Shown here: piece after piece, positions 1-11,174 of the stretch
How positions within the stretch are numbered: the stretch's first letter is position 1
How the letters are laid out: each line of letters begins with the position of its first letter
NCBI RefSeq assembly: GCF_027579695.1
Contig: NC_083577.1
Span: forward strand, 53,689,283-53,753,282
From: Neoarius graeffei
Lineage: Eukaryota; Chordata; Actinopteri; Siluriformes; Ariidae
Direction of reading: 5' to 3'
DNA length: 64,000 nt
Position numbers and translations under genes: made by a program
Notes under the pieces: generated by a model
Seen by the model: the letters and a program-made list of their open reading frames with translations, nothing else
Database searches by the model: none
What the model was told of the DNA's origin: nothing

Positions 1-45
1 TTCTCTCCTCTTCTCTCTCTCTCCCTCTCCTCCTGTGTCTCGTCC

Positions 46-237
46 TTGCCCCATTCCCCCACCACGGAGGCGGGGGCTGGCGCCACCCGTGCCGGCCTGC
101 GGTGCCCTCCTGTTTCTCCCTTCTGTGTCTGTCTCTCCCCCCCTCAGGTGAGTGAGCCCCAGAACACCGGTGCAGAGAGGAAGCCCAGGCCGGTTTGCTG
201 GCGCTGCGGGGAGCCGGGCCACCTCCAATAACAGTGC
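46..237 (+). pseudogene. gag 3' end with CCHC zinc knuckle, interrupted
   Basis: The reading frame ends in a retroviral-type zinc knuckle (C-X2-C-X4-H-X4-C) from about 196 to 237, the nucleic-acid-binding motif of nucleocapsid. A TAA at 229-231 sits inside the knuckle, between its histidine and its last cysteine, so the motif is complete in the DNA but not in a protein. The protease frame that follows is in the same phase, consistent with gag and pol once being one reading frame. Upstream of the knuckle the residues are low-complexity and I cannot place a capsid domain. Confidence 0.7.
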
Positions 238-243
238 ACGGTA

Positions 244-1509
244 ATGGAGGTGGGCGTGGTGGTCCGGATCCCCGACACGCCAGGAACCGCCCTTGATCGG
301 TCCGGAGCGTATCGCATACCGGTGAGTATCCAAGGGGATACGTATCAGGCTTTGGTGGACTCTGGCTGTAATCAGACCTCAATCCACCAAAGCCTGGTGC
401 AAAACGAGGCATTGGGGAGAGCACAATTGGTGAAGGTGTTGTGTGTGCACAGGGATGTTCACAACTACCCTTTAGTGTTGGTCCACATTCTGTTTCGAGG
501 GGAGAAATTTAGAGTTCAGGCGGCGGTTAATCCTCGCCTTACCCACTCTATAATTTTGGGGACTGATTGGCCGGGATTTCAGGATTTAATGACGCACTTA
601 GTGAAGAGCGTGTCCTGCCATAGTTCAGCGGGGGGAGGTCCCGGAGTGGCATTGGCGGGAGCAGCTGTCACAGAGCCATCTACATCATCACCACGTCAGA
701 ATGAGGAGCAGCAGGCTCCTCCTCCCTCTCTCAGGGAATCCCTCACGGATTTTCCGTTAGAGCAATCGCGAGACGAGTCTCTGCGGCATGCGTTTGACCA
801 AGTGAGAGTAATCGATGGTCAAACGCTCCAGCCAAACGCCACCCCGTCCTTCCCCTATTTTTCTATTATGAAGGATAGATTATACCGAGTGATGCAGGAC
901 ACTCAAACTAAGGAACAAATAACCCAACTTTTGATCCCAAAGAGCCGCCGGGAATTGGTATTCCCGGCGGCTCACTTTAATCCCATGGCTGGACACTTGG
1001 GGCAGGATAAGACACTAGCCCGAATAATGGCCCAGTTCTATTGGCCAGGGATTCGCGGCAATGTCTGTAGGTGGTGTACGGCATGCCGTGAATGCCAGTT
1101 AGTAAATCCAGCGGCTATCCCAAAAGCGCCTTTGCGCACTCTACCATTAATCGAGACCCCATTCGAAAGAATTGGGATGGATCTCGTCGGGCCATTAGAT
1201 CGGTCAACACAAGGGTACTGCTTTATATTAGTTCTGGTGGACTATGCAACGCGATACCCGGAAGCAGTGCCTCTCCGCAATATCTCTGCACGTAGTATCA
1301 TGGAAGCACTCTTCCACATCATCTCCTGAGTTGGAATCCCCAAAGAGATTCTGACTGATCAAGGCACTACGTTTATGTCACGGACACTGAACGAACTGTA
1401 TAGGTTATTAGGGATTAAGCCGATCCGCACCAGTGTGTATCACCCACAAACGGATGGTTTAGTTGAACGGTTCAATCGGACCCTCAAGAATATAATTAAA
1501 AATTCGTAA
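244..1509 (+). pseudogene. pol, first part: protease, integrase zinc finger and catalytic core
   Basis: The protease shows LVDSG at about 352-366, the aspartic active site of retropepsins. An H-H-C-C zinc-binding domain (first histidine at 973-975, second at 994-996, cysteines near 1080-1098) begins the integrase. The catalytic core follows: first Asp in MDLVG near 1175, second Asp in TDQGT near 1360, Glu in LVERFN at 1464-1466. A TGA at 1327-1329 cuts the core between the first and second catalytic residues, and a frameshift near 1505 ends the frame at 1507-1509. The residues needed for catalysis are visible, but no intact enzyme is encoded. Integrase directly after protease is the distinctive feature of this element. 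Confidence 0.88.
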
Positions 1510-3479
1510 GTGAGGATGCACGTAATTGGGATAAGTGGCTCGAGCCCTTGTTGTTTTCAGTGCGAGAGGTCCCCCAAGCCTCCACGGGGTTCTCCCCATT
1601 CGAATTATTATATAGGCGTAAGCCGCGTGGCATCTTAGATGTGCTTCAAGAAAATTGGGAGGAGGGACCTTCACAAAGTAAAAACGAAATTCAATACATT
1701 ATGGACCTGCACGCAAAACTCCACACACTCACCCACCTAACCCAGGAGAATTTGCAGCAGGCCCAAGAACGACAAACCCGCCTGTACAACAAGGGTACAC
1801 GCCTTAGGGAGTTCGCACCGGGAGATAAAGTACTCGTACTGTTGCCCACATCGAGCTCCAAATTGATCGCCAAGTGGCAAGGACCCTTTGAGGTCACACG
1901 GCGAGTCGGGGACATCGACTATGAGGTGAGGCGAACGGACAGAGGTGGGGCACTACAGATTTACCACCTCAGTCTACTCAAACTCTGGAATGAGGAGGTC
2001 CCCGTAGCGTTGGTGGTTCCGGAGAAGGTGGAGCTGGGGCCAGAGGTTCAAAAGGGCGCATTGGCATCGCATACCTCTCCGGTCCCCTGTGGAGACCACC
2101 TCTCCCCAACCCAACTCGCGGGGGTTGCCCAGTTGCAGACCGAGTTTTCGGACGTGTTCTCGCCCCTGCCCGGCCGCACCAACCTCATAGAGCACTACAT
2201 TGAGACGCCCCCGGGGGTGGTAGTGCATAGCTGCCCTTACAGGCTGCCCGAACACAAGAAAAAAGTGGTTCGGGAAGAACTCGAGGCCATGCTCGAAATG
2301 GGCATCGTCGAGGAGTCCCACAGTGATGGGAGCAGCCCGGTGGTCTTGGTGCCCAAGGCCAACGGGTCGGTCCAGTTCTGTGTGGACTATAGAAAAGTCA
2401 ACGCAGTGTCTAAATTCGACGCGTACCCAATGCCTCGTATTGATGAGTTGCTCGATCGACTAGGCACTGCTCACTTTTATTCAACGCTGGATTTAACGAA
2501 GGGATATTGGCAGATCCCCTTGACTCCACTATCCTGAGAAAAAACAGCCTTTTCCACACCGTTCGGTTTACACCAATTCGTCACACTTCCTTTTGGGCTT
2601 TTTGGGGCACCCGCTACGTTTCAGCGGCTGATGGACAGGGTCCTCCGGCCCCACGCCACCTATGTGGCCGCCTACCTCGATGACATTATCATCTATAGTA
2701 ATGACTGGCCGAGGCACCTCGAACATCTGAGGGCTGTCCTTAGGTCGCTGAGGCAAGCGGGTCTCACAGCCAACCCAAAGAAGTGTGCGATTGGGCGGGT
2801 GGAAGTATAGTATCTGGGCTTCCACTTGGGCAACGGGCAGGTGCGTCCCCAAATTAACAAGACTGCAGCAATTGTGGCCTGCCCGAGGCCCAAGACCAAA
2901 AAGGGGGTGAGACAGTTCCTGGGGCTGGCTGGCTATTATCATAGGTTTATACCTAATTATTCGGACATCACCAGCCCACTGACTGATCTCACTAAAAAGG
3001 GGGCACCAGATCCGGTCCAGTGGATGGAGCAATGCCAGCGGGCTTTCTCTGAGGTAAAGGCCGCACTGTGTGGGGGGCCACTTTTACACTCCCCTGACTT
3101 TTCTCTCCCCTTTATGTTGCAGACGGAAGCGTCGGACAGAGGGCTGGGGGCTTTTTTGTCCCAGGAGGTGGAGGTGGAGGACCGCCCAGTCTTATACATC
3201 AGTAGGAAGCTGTCGGTGCATGAGGGACACTACAGCACAATCGAAAAAGAGTGCTTGGCAATCAAGTGGGCAGTCCTCGGCTCCCGTTACTACCTGCTGG
3301 GGCGCCCTTTCACCCTCTGTTCGGACCACGCGCCCCTCCAGTGGCTCCACCACATGAAGGATGCCAACGCGCGAATCACCTGTTGGTATCTGGCATTCCA
3401 ACCCTTTAATTTCAAGGTGGTCCACAGGCCGGGGGCGCAGATGGTCGTGGCAGACTTCCTCTCCCGTCGGGGGGGGGGG
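1506..3479 (+). pseudogene. pol, second part: integrase C-terminus, reverse transcriptase, RNase H
   Basis: This frame resumes after the shift near 1505 with the integrase C-terminal region, including the GPF-type module around 1870-1900. Reverse transcriptase starts near 2120: the fingers segment PVVLVPKANGS, the LDLTKGYWQIPL stretch, and the YLDD active site near 2672-2683. RNase H runs from about 3100, with TEAS where TDAS is usual, then STIEKECLAIKW and SDHAPLQWL. Stops at 2535-2537 (TGA) and 2808-2810 (TAG) interrupt reverse transcriptase in the same frame. I see no chromodomain and no integrase after RNase H, where other Gypsy elements carry it. Confidence 0.88.
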
Positions 3480-3530
3480 AGTCGACTGCAGGCCAGACAG
3501 CCGCCCGGCCTGAGTCGGGCTGTGGGTGTA

Positions 3531-3790
3531 TGTGGCAGCGGGGGCGTGGTCAAGCGCCGGTCTGTGACAGGAGGGCGGAGTCAGGGAAGGTAAGTGGCAG
3601 AATCACTACACCTCCACACCTGTCAATTAACCTGTGTTTGTGTGTCTTCCCAGTGACCGCTTCCTACTTAAGGAGGGAGAGCGAGAGCAGAGGGGCTCAT
3701 CCCGGAACCAGACGCCGGTTGTGTGTGGGTGTCTGTGTTAGTTACTAGTTGTTCACTGAAAAGTGTGGCAATAAAACCCCCAGTTTACAA
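3531..3790 (+). repeat. 3' LTR of the Gmr1-like element
   Basis: It starts TGTGGCAGCGGGGGCGTGG about 50 bp after the end of RNase H and holds an AATAAA signal near 3770. It aligns over most of its length with the reverse complement of 25946-26258, which has a clean target duplication and therefore fixes the LTR start. The right end is uncertain, because the sequence departs from the other copy near 3770-3790, where the Rex1-like tail begins. I do not see a convincing polypurine tract right at its start; a G-run lies at about 3470-3480. Confidence 0.72.
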
Positions 3791-3794
3791 ACCT

Positions 3795-4730
3795 CAAGTT
3801 CAAGTTCAAGTTGATTTATTTGTCCCCAAAGGGGAAATTAGTTTGTAGCAGGTATTTAAAAACACAAACAGACAACCAAATAATAAAAACAACATAAAAA
3901 TAGGGACACAGGTAGGCACGTAGACATAAGGCCCCCAACCATATAGACTGAGACCAATACACAAAATATAAATAAAAACAGATAAAAGGATAAGAGGTTA
4001 AAAAATAAGGTCAAAAACAAAATCAAAACATGGAGAGTAGTCCAGTCCAGAAGTCCAATGTGCAAAAAATGCAGAAAGTGCAGAAGGAAGCATTATTTGT
4101 GCAAATTCAACATGTTTATGGCTGTGCAAACAAATGTGCATTTGTACCTATTGGTCCTATGGGTGGGAACTCTAAATCTTCTGCCTGAGGGCAGAAGTTC
4201 AAACTCCCCATAGAGAGGATGATCAACACAGTCTATGATTGAAAGTGCCTTCCTGAAAACATGGCGATTAAACAGTTCACAAAGGGGAGTCTGCTTCTCC
4301 CCTATGACCTTCCCCGCAATAGTAACAAGTCGACCCAGCTTGTTGCGTTCTGCAAGTTTAGGTTACCAAACCACACAATAATAGAAAAAGACAAGACCGA
4401 TTCAATAAAAGATTTGTAAAACAAAGACATCATTTTAGTAAATATATTAAAAGTGTTCATTTTTCTTAAAAAATAGAGACGCTGCTGGACCTTTTTATAT
4501 ATGGCCTCTGAATTTGGCTGAAAGCACAAGTCACTGTCTAGGACAGTCCCAAGGTATTTATAGCTTTCCACCTGTTCAATATCCTCCACCCCCCCCCCCC
4601 CCCCCAATCTCAGTGGGCTTAGGGATAGGTGCCGATTTTCTAAAATCAATAACCATGTCCTTGGTTTAAGTCACGTTGAGTTCAAGGTATGAGTCTTCAC
4701 ACCAACTGACAAAGTCATTGACCATCTGAG
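3795..4730 (-). mobile_element. Rex1-like LINE, 5'-truncated 3' end
   Basis: On the minus strand the sequence reads as the end of a reverse transcriptase: EDSYLELNV, then VESYKYLGTVLDSDL, then FLRKMNTFNIF and SIIVWFGNLN, followed by the C-terminal CELFNRHVFRKALSI and LLPSGRRFRVP segments. These are typical of Rex1/L2-type fish LINEs. The 3' end at about 3795 is a short (CTTGAA)n tail. Everything upstream of the last third of reverse transcriptase is missing, as expected for a truncated LINE. A C-run at 4591-4605, frameshifts and a stop break the frame. Confidence 0.75.
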
Positions 4731-5193
4731 TTCAAAGTCATTGAACCTGATCTCTGTCCTGCCGTCCTCTGTGCTCCGCCCTTCGTTAGAACCGTTACAG
4801 GTACATAATCCTTAAGATCTTTGGTGGTCTGTCACTTATTATGGCTGAGATGACTGACTGAAGTGTTTGATGTGAAGGGTTCACAAGTAGATCAATTTTG
4901 TCGCTAGCTGTCTCGAGGGCTTCACTTGACTGTTCAGAACAATAACAGGATGTATGGCTACATGGCTGCTTACAGTAGTGTGAAACACAGCTCACCAGGT
5001 GCAATCTCTTAACATAACGTCCTCATATGAAGTGAGGAGGAATGAGGCATTTTGCTCAAAATTAAATTTTTTGGAGAACTGCACTCTTGTGCTTTCAGGT
5101 TGCACCAGTGACATCTACAGGGCAAGTGCAGCAATAAAATACTGTCTGCATGCGTGGTACTAGTGAGGGAAAATTCCAGTACTGATCCGAGGG
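4731..5193. other. No gene recognised
   Basis: AT-rich sequence between the Rex1-like fragment and the small MITE. I see no conserved protein, RNA or repeat boundary in it. Confidence 0.5.
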
Positions 5194-5314
5194 TGGGTTT
5201 CCCAAACGCATCGTAGCACAAAGATCATCGTTAAATGGTAGAGTGAGCATCACAATGAACACTCTCTCTCCTAGGTAAGATGCCCTTAGCGTTAAGAGGC
5301 TTTTGGGAAACCCA
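5194..5314. repeat. Small palindromic MITE (TGGGTTTCCCAAA termini)
   Basis: The two ends are inverted copies: TGGGTTTCCCAAACGC on the left and its near-perfect reverse complement on the right. At about 120 bp with no coding capacity it is a miniature inverted-repeat element. I see no clear target duplication. Confidence 0.6.
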
Positions 5315-5843
5315 TCCAAGTTTGTTTCAAGTCATCTTTTTCAATTAATCAAATATCTGATTTAACTGATTCAGTTTTGCATGTAGGAATATAAAACCTC
5401 CAGACAGCACCACATATATTATAGCCTATGTATAAGTATGGCTTTTACAGAAGCATGTACACAGGTTACCTAAATTCACAGTTTGTATGGATAGATTTAA
5501 GGGATTTGTTTAATAAGTTTACAAAATTACACTTTCCAGCAAAACAATCCCATACTAAAAAAATATGGTGAATTCAGGTATTTTGGGATATCAGGTAATC
5601 TGGGACAGTTTAACTTATTAGCATTTATTTTCTGGCCTGATAAGTGAAAATCAACTTTTATGTTACTAAGCCCTTACAGTGGAACTGCTTAATAGAAATA
5701 ACCTGACTTAATTCATGTTACATCATGAGAATGTGGTCAGCATCCAAGAGGAAACTGACCTCAAAAAGCTTGAGGTAAGAAAAATGGCATATGCTTTTGT
5801 CTATTTTTTTTTCCAAGCGGTTATAAGATTGTCATGACTAATA
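5315..5843. other. No gene recognised
   Basis: AT-rich intergenic sequence. Nothing identifiable on either strand. Confidence 0.5.
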
Positions 5844-6239
5844 TACACTACAGTATGTGGCTAAAGGTTTGTGGACACCTGATCATCACACACATACGTG
5901 TCTTGCTGCTATAATAGCCTCCACTCTTCTGGGAAGGCTTTCGAAGGCTACTGTCATACTGTCTCGTATCTTGCCATGTAAGTGGTGTGTGGGTCAAACA
6001 CCAAGGAATGAGGCATATTTTGTCCAAAATTAAAGTCCTGTGGCATACATGGCATATGTGTGGCATTACTGTGGCATATCTGGGGTTTGTATGGGGTTCA
6101 AGGGACATAAAGTTATGGGTGTATGCGTGGCGTATGATGCGTTGCTGCAGTGTAACTGTTTTGTTGGCATGGTGTTTTGTTCTTATGTGTGACATTGCTG
6201 CTGCGTACCTGCGACGTATCTGGGGCGTTCACAGGTGGG

Positions 6240-6247
6240 TATAAAAG
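6240..6247 (+). promoter_or_regulatory. Possible TATA box (TATAAAAG)
   Basis: TATAAAAG lies about 57 bp upstream of the ATG of the small ORF at 6297, a plausible distance for a Pol II start site plus short leader. It sits inside repeat DNA, so activity is unproven. Confidence 0.35.
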
Positions 6248-6296
6248 GGGGCCCCACGCTACGTTCATTGTCATTCATCACATTCAAGAAAGCATC

Positions 6297-6434
6297 ATGC
6301 CAGTGAAGAAGTCAGGACCCAAGAAGGGCAAGGGAAGAGGGAAGACATCAGCCACATCCACCCAGCCAGCCCCGGAGCCATCTTCATCAGACACATGTCA
6401 ACTAAAGCGTTCGCACAGCGTAATAGGTGTTTGA
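6297..6434 (+). CDS. Small basic ORF of unknown function
   Basis: It encodes 45 residues beginning MPVKKSGPKKGKGRGK, with eight Lys or Arg in the first 16, then a Ser/Thr/Pro-rich stretch and a second basic patch (QLKRSH). It resembles a nucleic-acid-binding tail in composition only; I do not recognise a family. The start follows a TATAAAAG box at a reasonable distance. The context is an insert inside a transposable element, so it may be the 5' coding end of a broken mobile gene, or chance. There is no recognisable downstream continuation. Confidence 0.25.
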   Translation: MPVKKSGPKKGKGRGKTSATSTQPAPEPSSSDTCQLKRSHSVIGV

Positions 6435-7605
6435 GCAATGTTCCCACTGTGTAGCTTTCATTTTTATGGCGTACACATGACGTATGTGTGACATATCAAA
6501 GCTACTATGTATGTGCTGTGGATTTTTAAGTGAGGACTTAAAAATATGCCGCACCCTGGCGTACAAGGAGATCATGTTACGCATCCTAGAGTATTAGCTA
6601 CATATAAGCTGGCGATTATGTGACGTTCCTTTCTTACTGCCACATATCCTGATACACCATACATACGCAAGGCTGAAACACCAATGTGTGACAGAAGCAT
6701 AAGAGATTTTTGAGCACAGCTGTGCATTAGTGAGATCAGGTTCAGATGTTGGGTTAGGAGGCCTGGTGTGCAGTTAGCGTTGAAATCCATCCCAGAGGTG
6801 TTCAGTGAGGTTGTGGTCAGAGCTCTGCAGGTCACTTAAGCTCTTCCATGCCAACCTTGGCAAACCATGCCTTCATGAACCTCAGTTCATGCACAAGGGC
6901 CTAGGTATAGCCTATGTATTTATTTTATTTTTATTTATTTGCACATGATAGAAATTTACAAGATAAACATAAATGGAACAAAAATAGAAAATGTGCTGGG
7001 GAAAAAAAAAGCACAATGGCTTGTTCTAAGTCTTCCCCCATTTAAATTAACAAGTAATTAATACAAATTTAACAAATTAGAGAATAACTATATTAACAAT
7101 TGTAAATAATAACAAATAATGATAATAATATAATTGATAACAAAATTATACATTAAACTGTAACTGGTATCATAACAAATAACAAATATAAACAAAATGT
7201 CAATTGCAAATAACAAAATATAAGTTAATGAGTGAAAATAAGAAACGGATAAAATGTAACCTAGGATCTATACATAAAGTAAAAAAGTGTAATTGATTGA
7301 TTTCAAATGGTGAATAAATATTGTACTAATAACAGAAGCCTGGTGCATGGTGTAGTGTAATATTTTACAATTTGATCCAAAAGTGAACTTTACTTAAATA
7401 TAAAGGTCAAGTGTGGCTGGGGAATGAGAATAGGTGGTTTTTGAGATTACATTTAAAACTAATCATGGATGTAAAACTTTTAAGGTGGAGGTTATTCCAT
7501 TCAATTACACATTTGTATTGAACACTCTTTTGACCTAGGGATGTTCACACGAGGGAGATATGTAGTTGGTCGCTTTGTCGAGTTTGGTAAGCATGAAATT
7601 GGGAA

Positions 7606-9418
7606 TTAAGATTTAAAAAAACTATCAAACATGTCTGGAAGAGAATTTCTAAGAAATTGGAAAGTGAAGATATTTAGCTGAAGTCTATTGATATCAATAA
7701 TATTTAAAATCTTAAGCTTTGTAAATAGAGGTAAAGAATGGGCATAAAAACTGGATCCGGTGGCCATACGAACAAATCTTTTTTGGAGTAGTATTAGGGG
7801 CTGTAGTGTAGTTTTGTAGGCACATCCCCATACAATATTTCCGTAGGTCAAATATGGGTATATTAAGCTATTATATATGGTGATAATGGTTTGTTGAGTA
7901 AGAAGATGTTTGATTTTTCCCATACGTCCAATAGTTTTAGATATTTTATGACATAACATGGCTATATGTGGTTTCCAGGTCAGTTTGTCATCTATTATTA
8001 CGCCTAAGAATTTAGCTTGACACTCTTGAGAAAGGGGCATACTTTTTAGTAAGAGTTTTGCGTTATTTCTATTGTAGGTTTTATTTTTATTACAGAAAAT
8101 AAGGAAGTATGTTTTTTTTGGCATTGACAGATAATTTGTTAGCCTTGAACCAGATAACAACTTTTTCTAATTCTTGATTAGCTAGTTTTATTAGAGTATA
8201 AAAGTTTGAGTGTGAAAGGAAAAAGATTGGAGTCATCTGCAAATAAGATAAAGAAGATGATTGTGGAAGCTTGTGCATGGTCATTGATGTAAATTAGAAA
8301 TAGTAAAGGTCCTAAAATTGATCCCTGTGGTACTCCGCATTGTACTGTTTTAGGTGTAGATTTAGTGTTGTTAATTGTTACATATTGTTGTCTGTCAGAT
8401 AGATAAGAAGAGAACCAGTTTAATTGCAGTCATTTATGCCATATCGTTTTAGTTTGCTTAGTAGAATAGAATGATTTACTGTGTCGAATGCTTTAGATAA
8501 ATCGAGAAAAATCCCTATGGTGTACTCTTTGTTGTTTATAGCTGAAGAAATTTTGTCCATTAACTGAATCAGTGCCATAGAGGTGGAATAGCCCTTTCTG
8601 AAGCCATACTGGTGTTTGTATAGGATGTTATTATGATCTAAATGTTTCAGAAGATGGTTATATATTAGTTTTTTGAGAACTTTAGATATACAGGGGAAGA
8701 CAGATATGGGTTGATAATTGTTGATATTAAGTGGATCACTACTTTTAAAGATGGGAGTTACCTTTGCAACTTTTAGTGAGTGAGGAACAACTCCATTTTG
8801 CAAGGAAAGAGTAAGAATGTGTGTAAGAGGGGCAATGATATGGGGCGGGGAAAGTTTTAGAACTTTAGCGCTTATTTCATCATGCCCAGCAGCTGAATCT
8901 TTTAGGTTTTTGACGATGTCTGTGATTTCAGCATTAGTTGGTGGTATAAAGGTCGATAAATTCGATTCTACTTGTAAGGTAATGTAGTTCAGAGGGTCCT
9001 GTGGTCCTTTTTGTATTTTGCTTTCTAGTGAAGGCCCAATATTGACAAAAAAAAATTTGAATTCATCATATAATTCTTCTTTATTTTCGATAGTTTTATT
9101 TCCAATTTGAATTTTGTTTGGACAGGGTGTTTTTATTTTGTCACGATTTAAGACGTCATTTATCATTCCCCATGTTTGCTTTATATTAGAAGCGGCTTCA
9201 GTAAACTTTCTGTGATAGTATTCTTTCTTTGCAGTTCTAAGGAGATGATTTAGCTGATTTCGGTACTTTTTGTAGACACTGTGGTTAAGGGGTGTAGGGT
9301 TCTTGACGTACTTAGCATAAAGTTTGTTTTTTCTGCGTATTGATTTTAATATTCCGCTACTTAACCAAGGTTTTTTCCGAGAATGGTTGAAAATCTTTGC
9401 GTTTTTTTTAGGAAACAT
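7606..9418 (-). pseudogene. LINE ORF2 reverse transcriptase portion
   Basis: Recognisable blocks on the minus strand are KPWLSSGILKSI (linker), DEISAKVLKLS, the NNYQPISVFPCISKV segment, [35 protein letters not shown], and the FADDS active site near 8205. After this come KFLGVIIDDKLTW and IYPYLTYGNIVW, the usual thumb and C-terminal blocks. The reading frame shifts or stops near 8420 and 8170, so no single protein is encoded. Some blocks vary from the norm (QPISVFP where RPISVLP is common), consistent with age. Confidence 0.82.
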
Positions 9419-10508
9419 TTTTCATATAAAGATCCGTACGTTTCAAGAAACTGATTGTAAGCTTTCTCTGTGTCCACCTTGCTAAGTATGTTGTCCCAAA
9501 CAATACCTGATAGGGATTCTGTAAATTTCTGAATGTTTGTAATGTTAATGAGACGGTAAGATATTTTTCCTGTCTTCCTAGTTGGTTCCACTAAATCAGA
9601 TATAAGGAATATCGGAAAGTGATCCAATATATCTGTTACCATAATCCCAGCTGTGTAGTTGATGTTAAGTGTGTTTGTGTATATGTTATCAATTAGGGTA
9701 GCAGAGTGTGGGGTAATCCTAGTAGGCTTGTATACAAGAGGGAAAAAGGAGTTAGAGAAAATGTTATTAATGTGATCAGTAGTAGGGGAATGCAAGGTTT
9801 TAAGTAAGTCTATGTTATAGTCTCCAAGAATGTAGCAAGTACTCTTTTCTTTGTTGATGTTATTCAGGCAGTCTGTCAATTGGTTATTAAACTGTTGGAT
9901 GTCTGTATTAGGAGGATGGTATACGCAGCCAATGATGACTTTTTTCCCCTCATTACCATTTGAGAGCAGTTCAACAAAAATACACTGCATGCCCGATTCA
10001 TCGATTACAAATTCCAAGTTGTTTTTTTTCTATATAAGATAAATCATTTCTTATGTATAGAGAACCCACCACCACCACCACCTACCTTGTTCAGTCTACA
10101 GTGATGAATGCTTTTATACCCGGGTATGTTATAATTGTGGATTGTATTTTCAGTTAGCCAATTCTCTATGAAAGCAATTACTGAGAACCTATGTTTTGTA
10201 GAGTATAGGTATTCACTGAGCTCCTCGAAGTGGCGCGGAAGGCTCCTTACATTTAAATGAAACATAGAGAGAGAATTGCTTTTTCTCGATTTGCATGTAT
10301 TGATGAATGAGTCAGTGTTGTAATACTGTGAGGTGCTCTTAGAAGAACTATAGTAGTTATTAAAGAAATTTAAATCAGGGTCGAGAGATGAAAAGTTTGA
10401 TTCACAAACATTTTCATTTAAGTCAAAGGGGTTAAAAACTAAAGTACTTAAGTCACTGTTACTTGATTTTGAAGGTAGAGATAGCTGTTGTTCAGTAGTG
10501 GAGTTCAT
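9419..10508 (-). pseudogene. LINE ORF2 start and apurinic-type endonuclease
   Basis: ORF2 probably starts at the ATG at 10508. After an Asn/Ser-rich leader of about 90 residues come the endonuclease blocks FHLNVRSL, FIENWL, GCVYHPPN, YILGDYNIDLL, SATLIDNIYTN and LDHFPIF. These are the conserved acid and Asn/His positions of LINE endonucleases, which nick target DNA. The frame shifts near 10044-10070 at a run of ACC triplets, giving a Gly run on the minus strand. Confidence 0.8.
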
Positions 10509-11174
10509 GAGGTTTGATTACCGGCGATGTCTTAGTCGAGACTGGTTTCTTCATGTGTTGGCCCTCCTTGGTGTGTCTCTTGGTGGGTGCATGACCAGCC
10601 GATCGTACCGAAAGTATGCCACGTTTCCTCTCTCTCTTGCTGCCCGCCTTTCTGGTAGGAGTTCTTTTCTCTTTTGGAGTACTGCTTCTGAAAAGTCTTC
10701 GTTGATGTAGATGTTCGATCCTTTGAGGTACTTTGCTCTCTGCATGATGGCTTCTTTGTCTTTGTATCAGAGAAGTTTCTCAACAATGGGTCGTGGCCGG
10801 CCGTCTTCCTGGAATTTTCCATTACGATGAGAACGTTCGATTTCAATCTTAAGTGGGTTGAGCTTGAGTTTGTCCTTGAGGATTTCTCTGACTTTCTGTT
10901 CACATTGGTACCAGTTCTCTTGTTTGTTGTCAGGGACGCCGTCGATCAGAATGTTATTACGACGAGACTGGTTCTCCAAGTAATCGGATTTATGAAGGAT
11001 CCTGTTGATGTCAGCTCCTAGATGATCTATTTTCGTCTCAACTTCCTTGATATTGTGGCCCTGGTCACGTTGTTTTGCTTTACCATCTTGGATTTCCGCC
11101 TGGGAGAATTGTAGACTGTCCTTTATGTCCTGCACCTCGCAGATGAGACTGTCCATTCTTTTGTTGTTAGTATC
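10500..11174 (-). pseudogene. LINE ORF1 (L1-type coiled coil, RRM, C-terminal domain)
   Basis: The protein starts MDTNNKRMDSLICEVQ, runs through a heptad-rich coiled coil, then RRNNILIDGVPD (RRM start), a helical segment, ERSHRNGK, RPRPIVEKLL and KYLKGSNIYINEDFS. This is the layout of the L1-type ORF1 RNA-binding chaperone (Transposase_22 family). At least one frameshift near 10770 breaks it. It overlaps the ORF2 start slightly. Confidence 0.75.

Larger units (their letters stand above)
1..3790 (+). mobile_element. Gmr1-like Ty3/Gypsy LTR retrotransposon, decayed, 5' end outside window
   Basis: Reading left to right the element holds the end of gag (CCHC knuckle), an aspartic protease, an integrase, then reverse transcriptase and RNase H, and a 3' LTR. 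Protein similarity is Ty3/Gypsy-like, but integrase precedes reverse transcriptase, the order usual in Ty1/Copia. That combination is known for the deuterostome Gmr1 group. The order does not come from nesting, because reading continues smoothly from integrase into reverse transcriptase. At least four in-frame stops and one frameshift show it is dead. The 5' LTR, primer-binding site and most of gag are outside the window. Two further LTRs of the same family lie at 25946-26258 and 28316-28525. Confidence 0.88.
5955..6705. other. Unidentified insert with CpG-decayed motif repeats, TATA box and small ORF
   Basis: This segment separates two parts of the MITE that are normally adjacent. It is dense in related short words of the type GGCATATGTGTGGCAT, GGCGTA and GACGTATCTGGGGCG, many differing by CG to CA/TG changes. 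Midway is a TATAAAAGG box followed by a 45-residue basic ORF. I find no inverted ends and no known protein. It may be part of another repeat family. Confidence 0.4.

Noticed and set aside
1..3790. Integrase-first order as an artefact of one element nested in another
   Set aside because: Integrase C-terminus and reverse transcriptase share one continuous frame, and no duplicate integrase follows RNase H.
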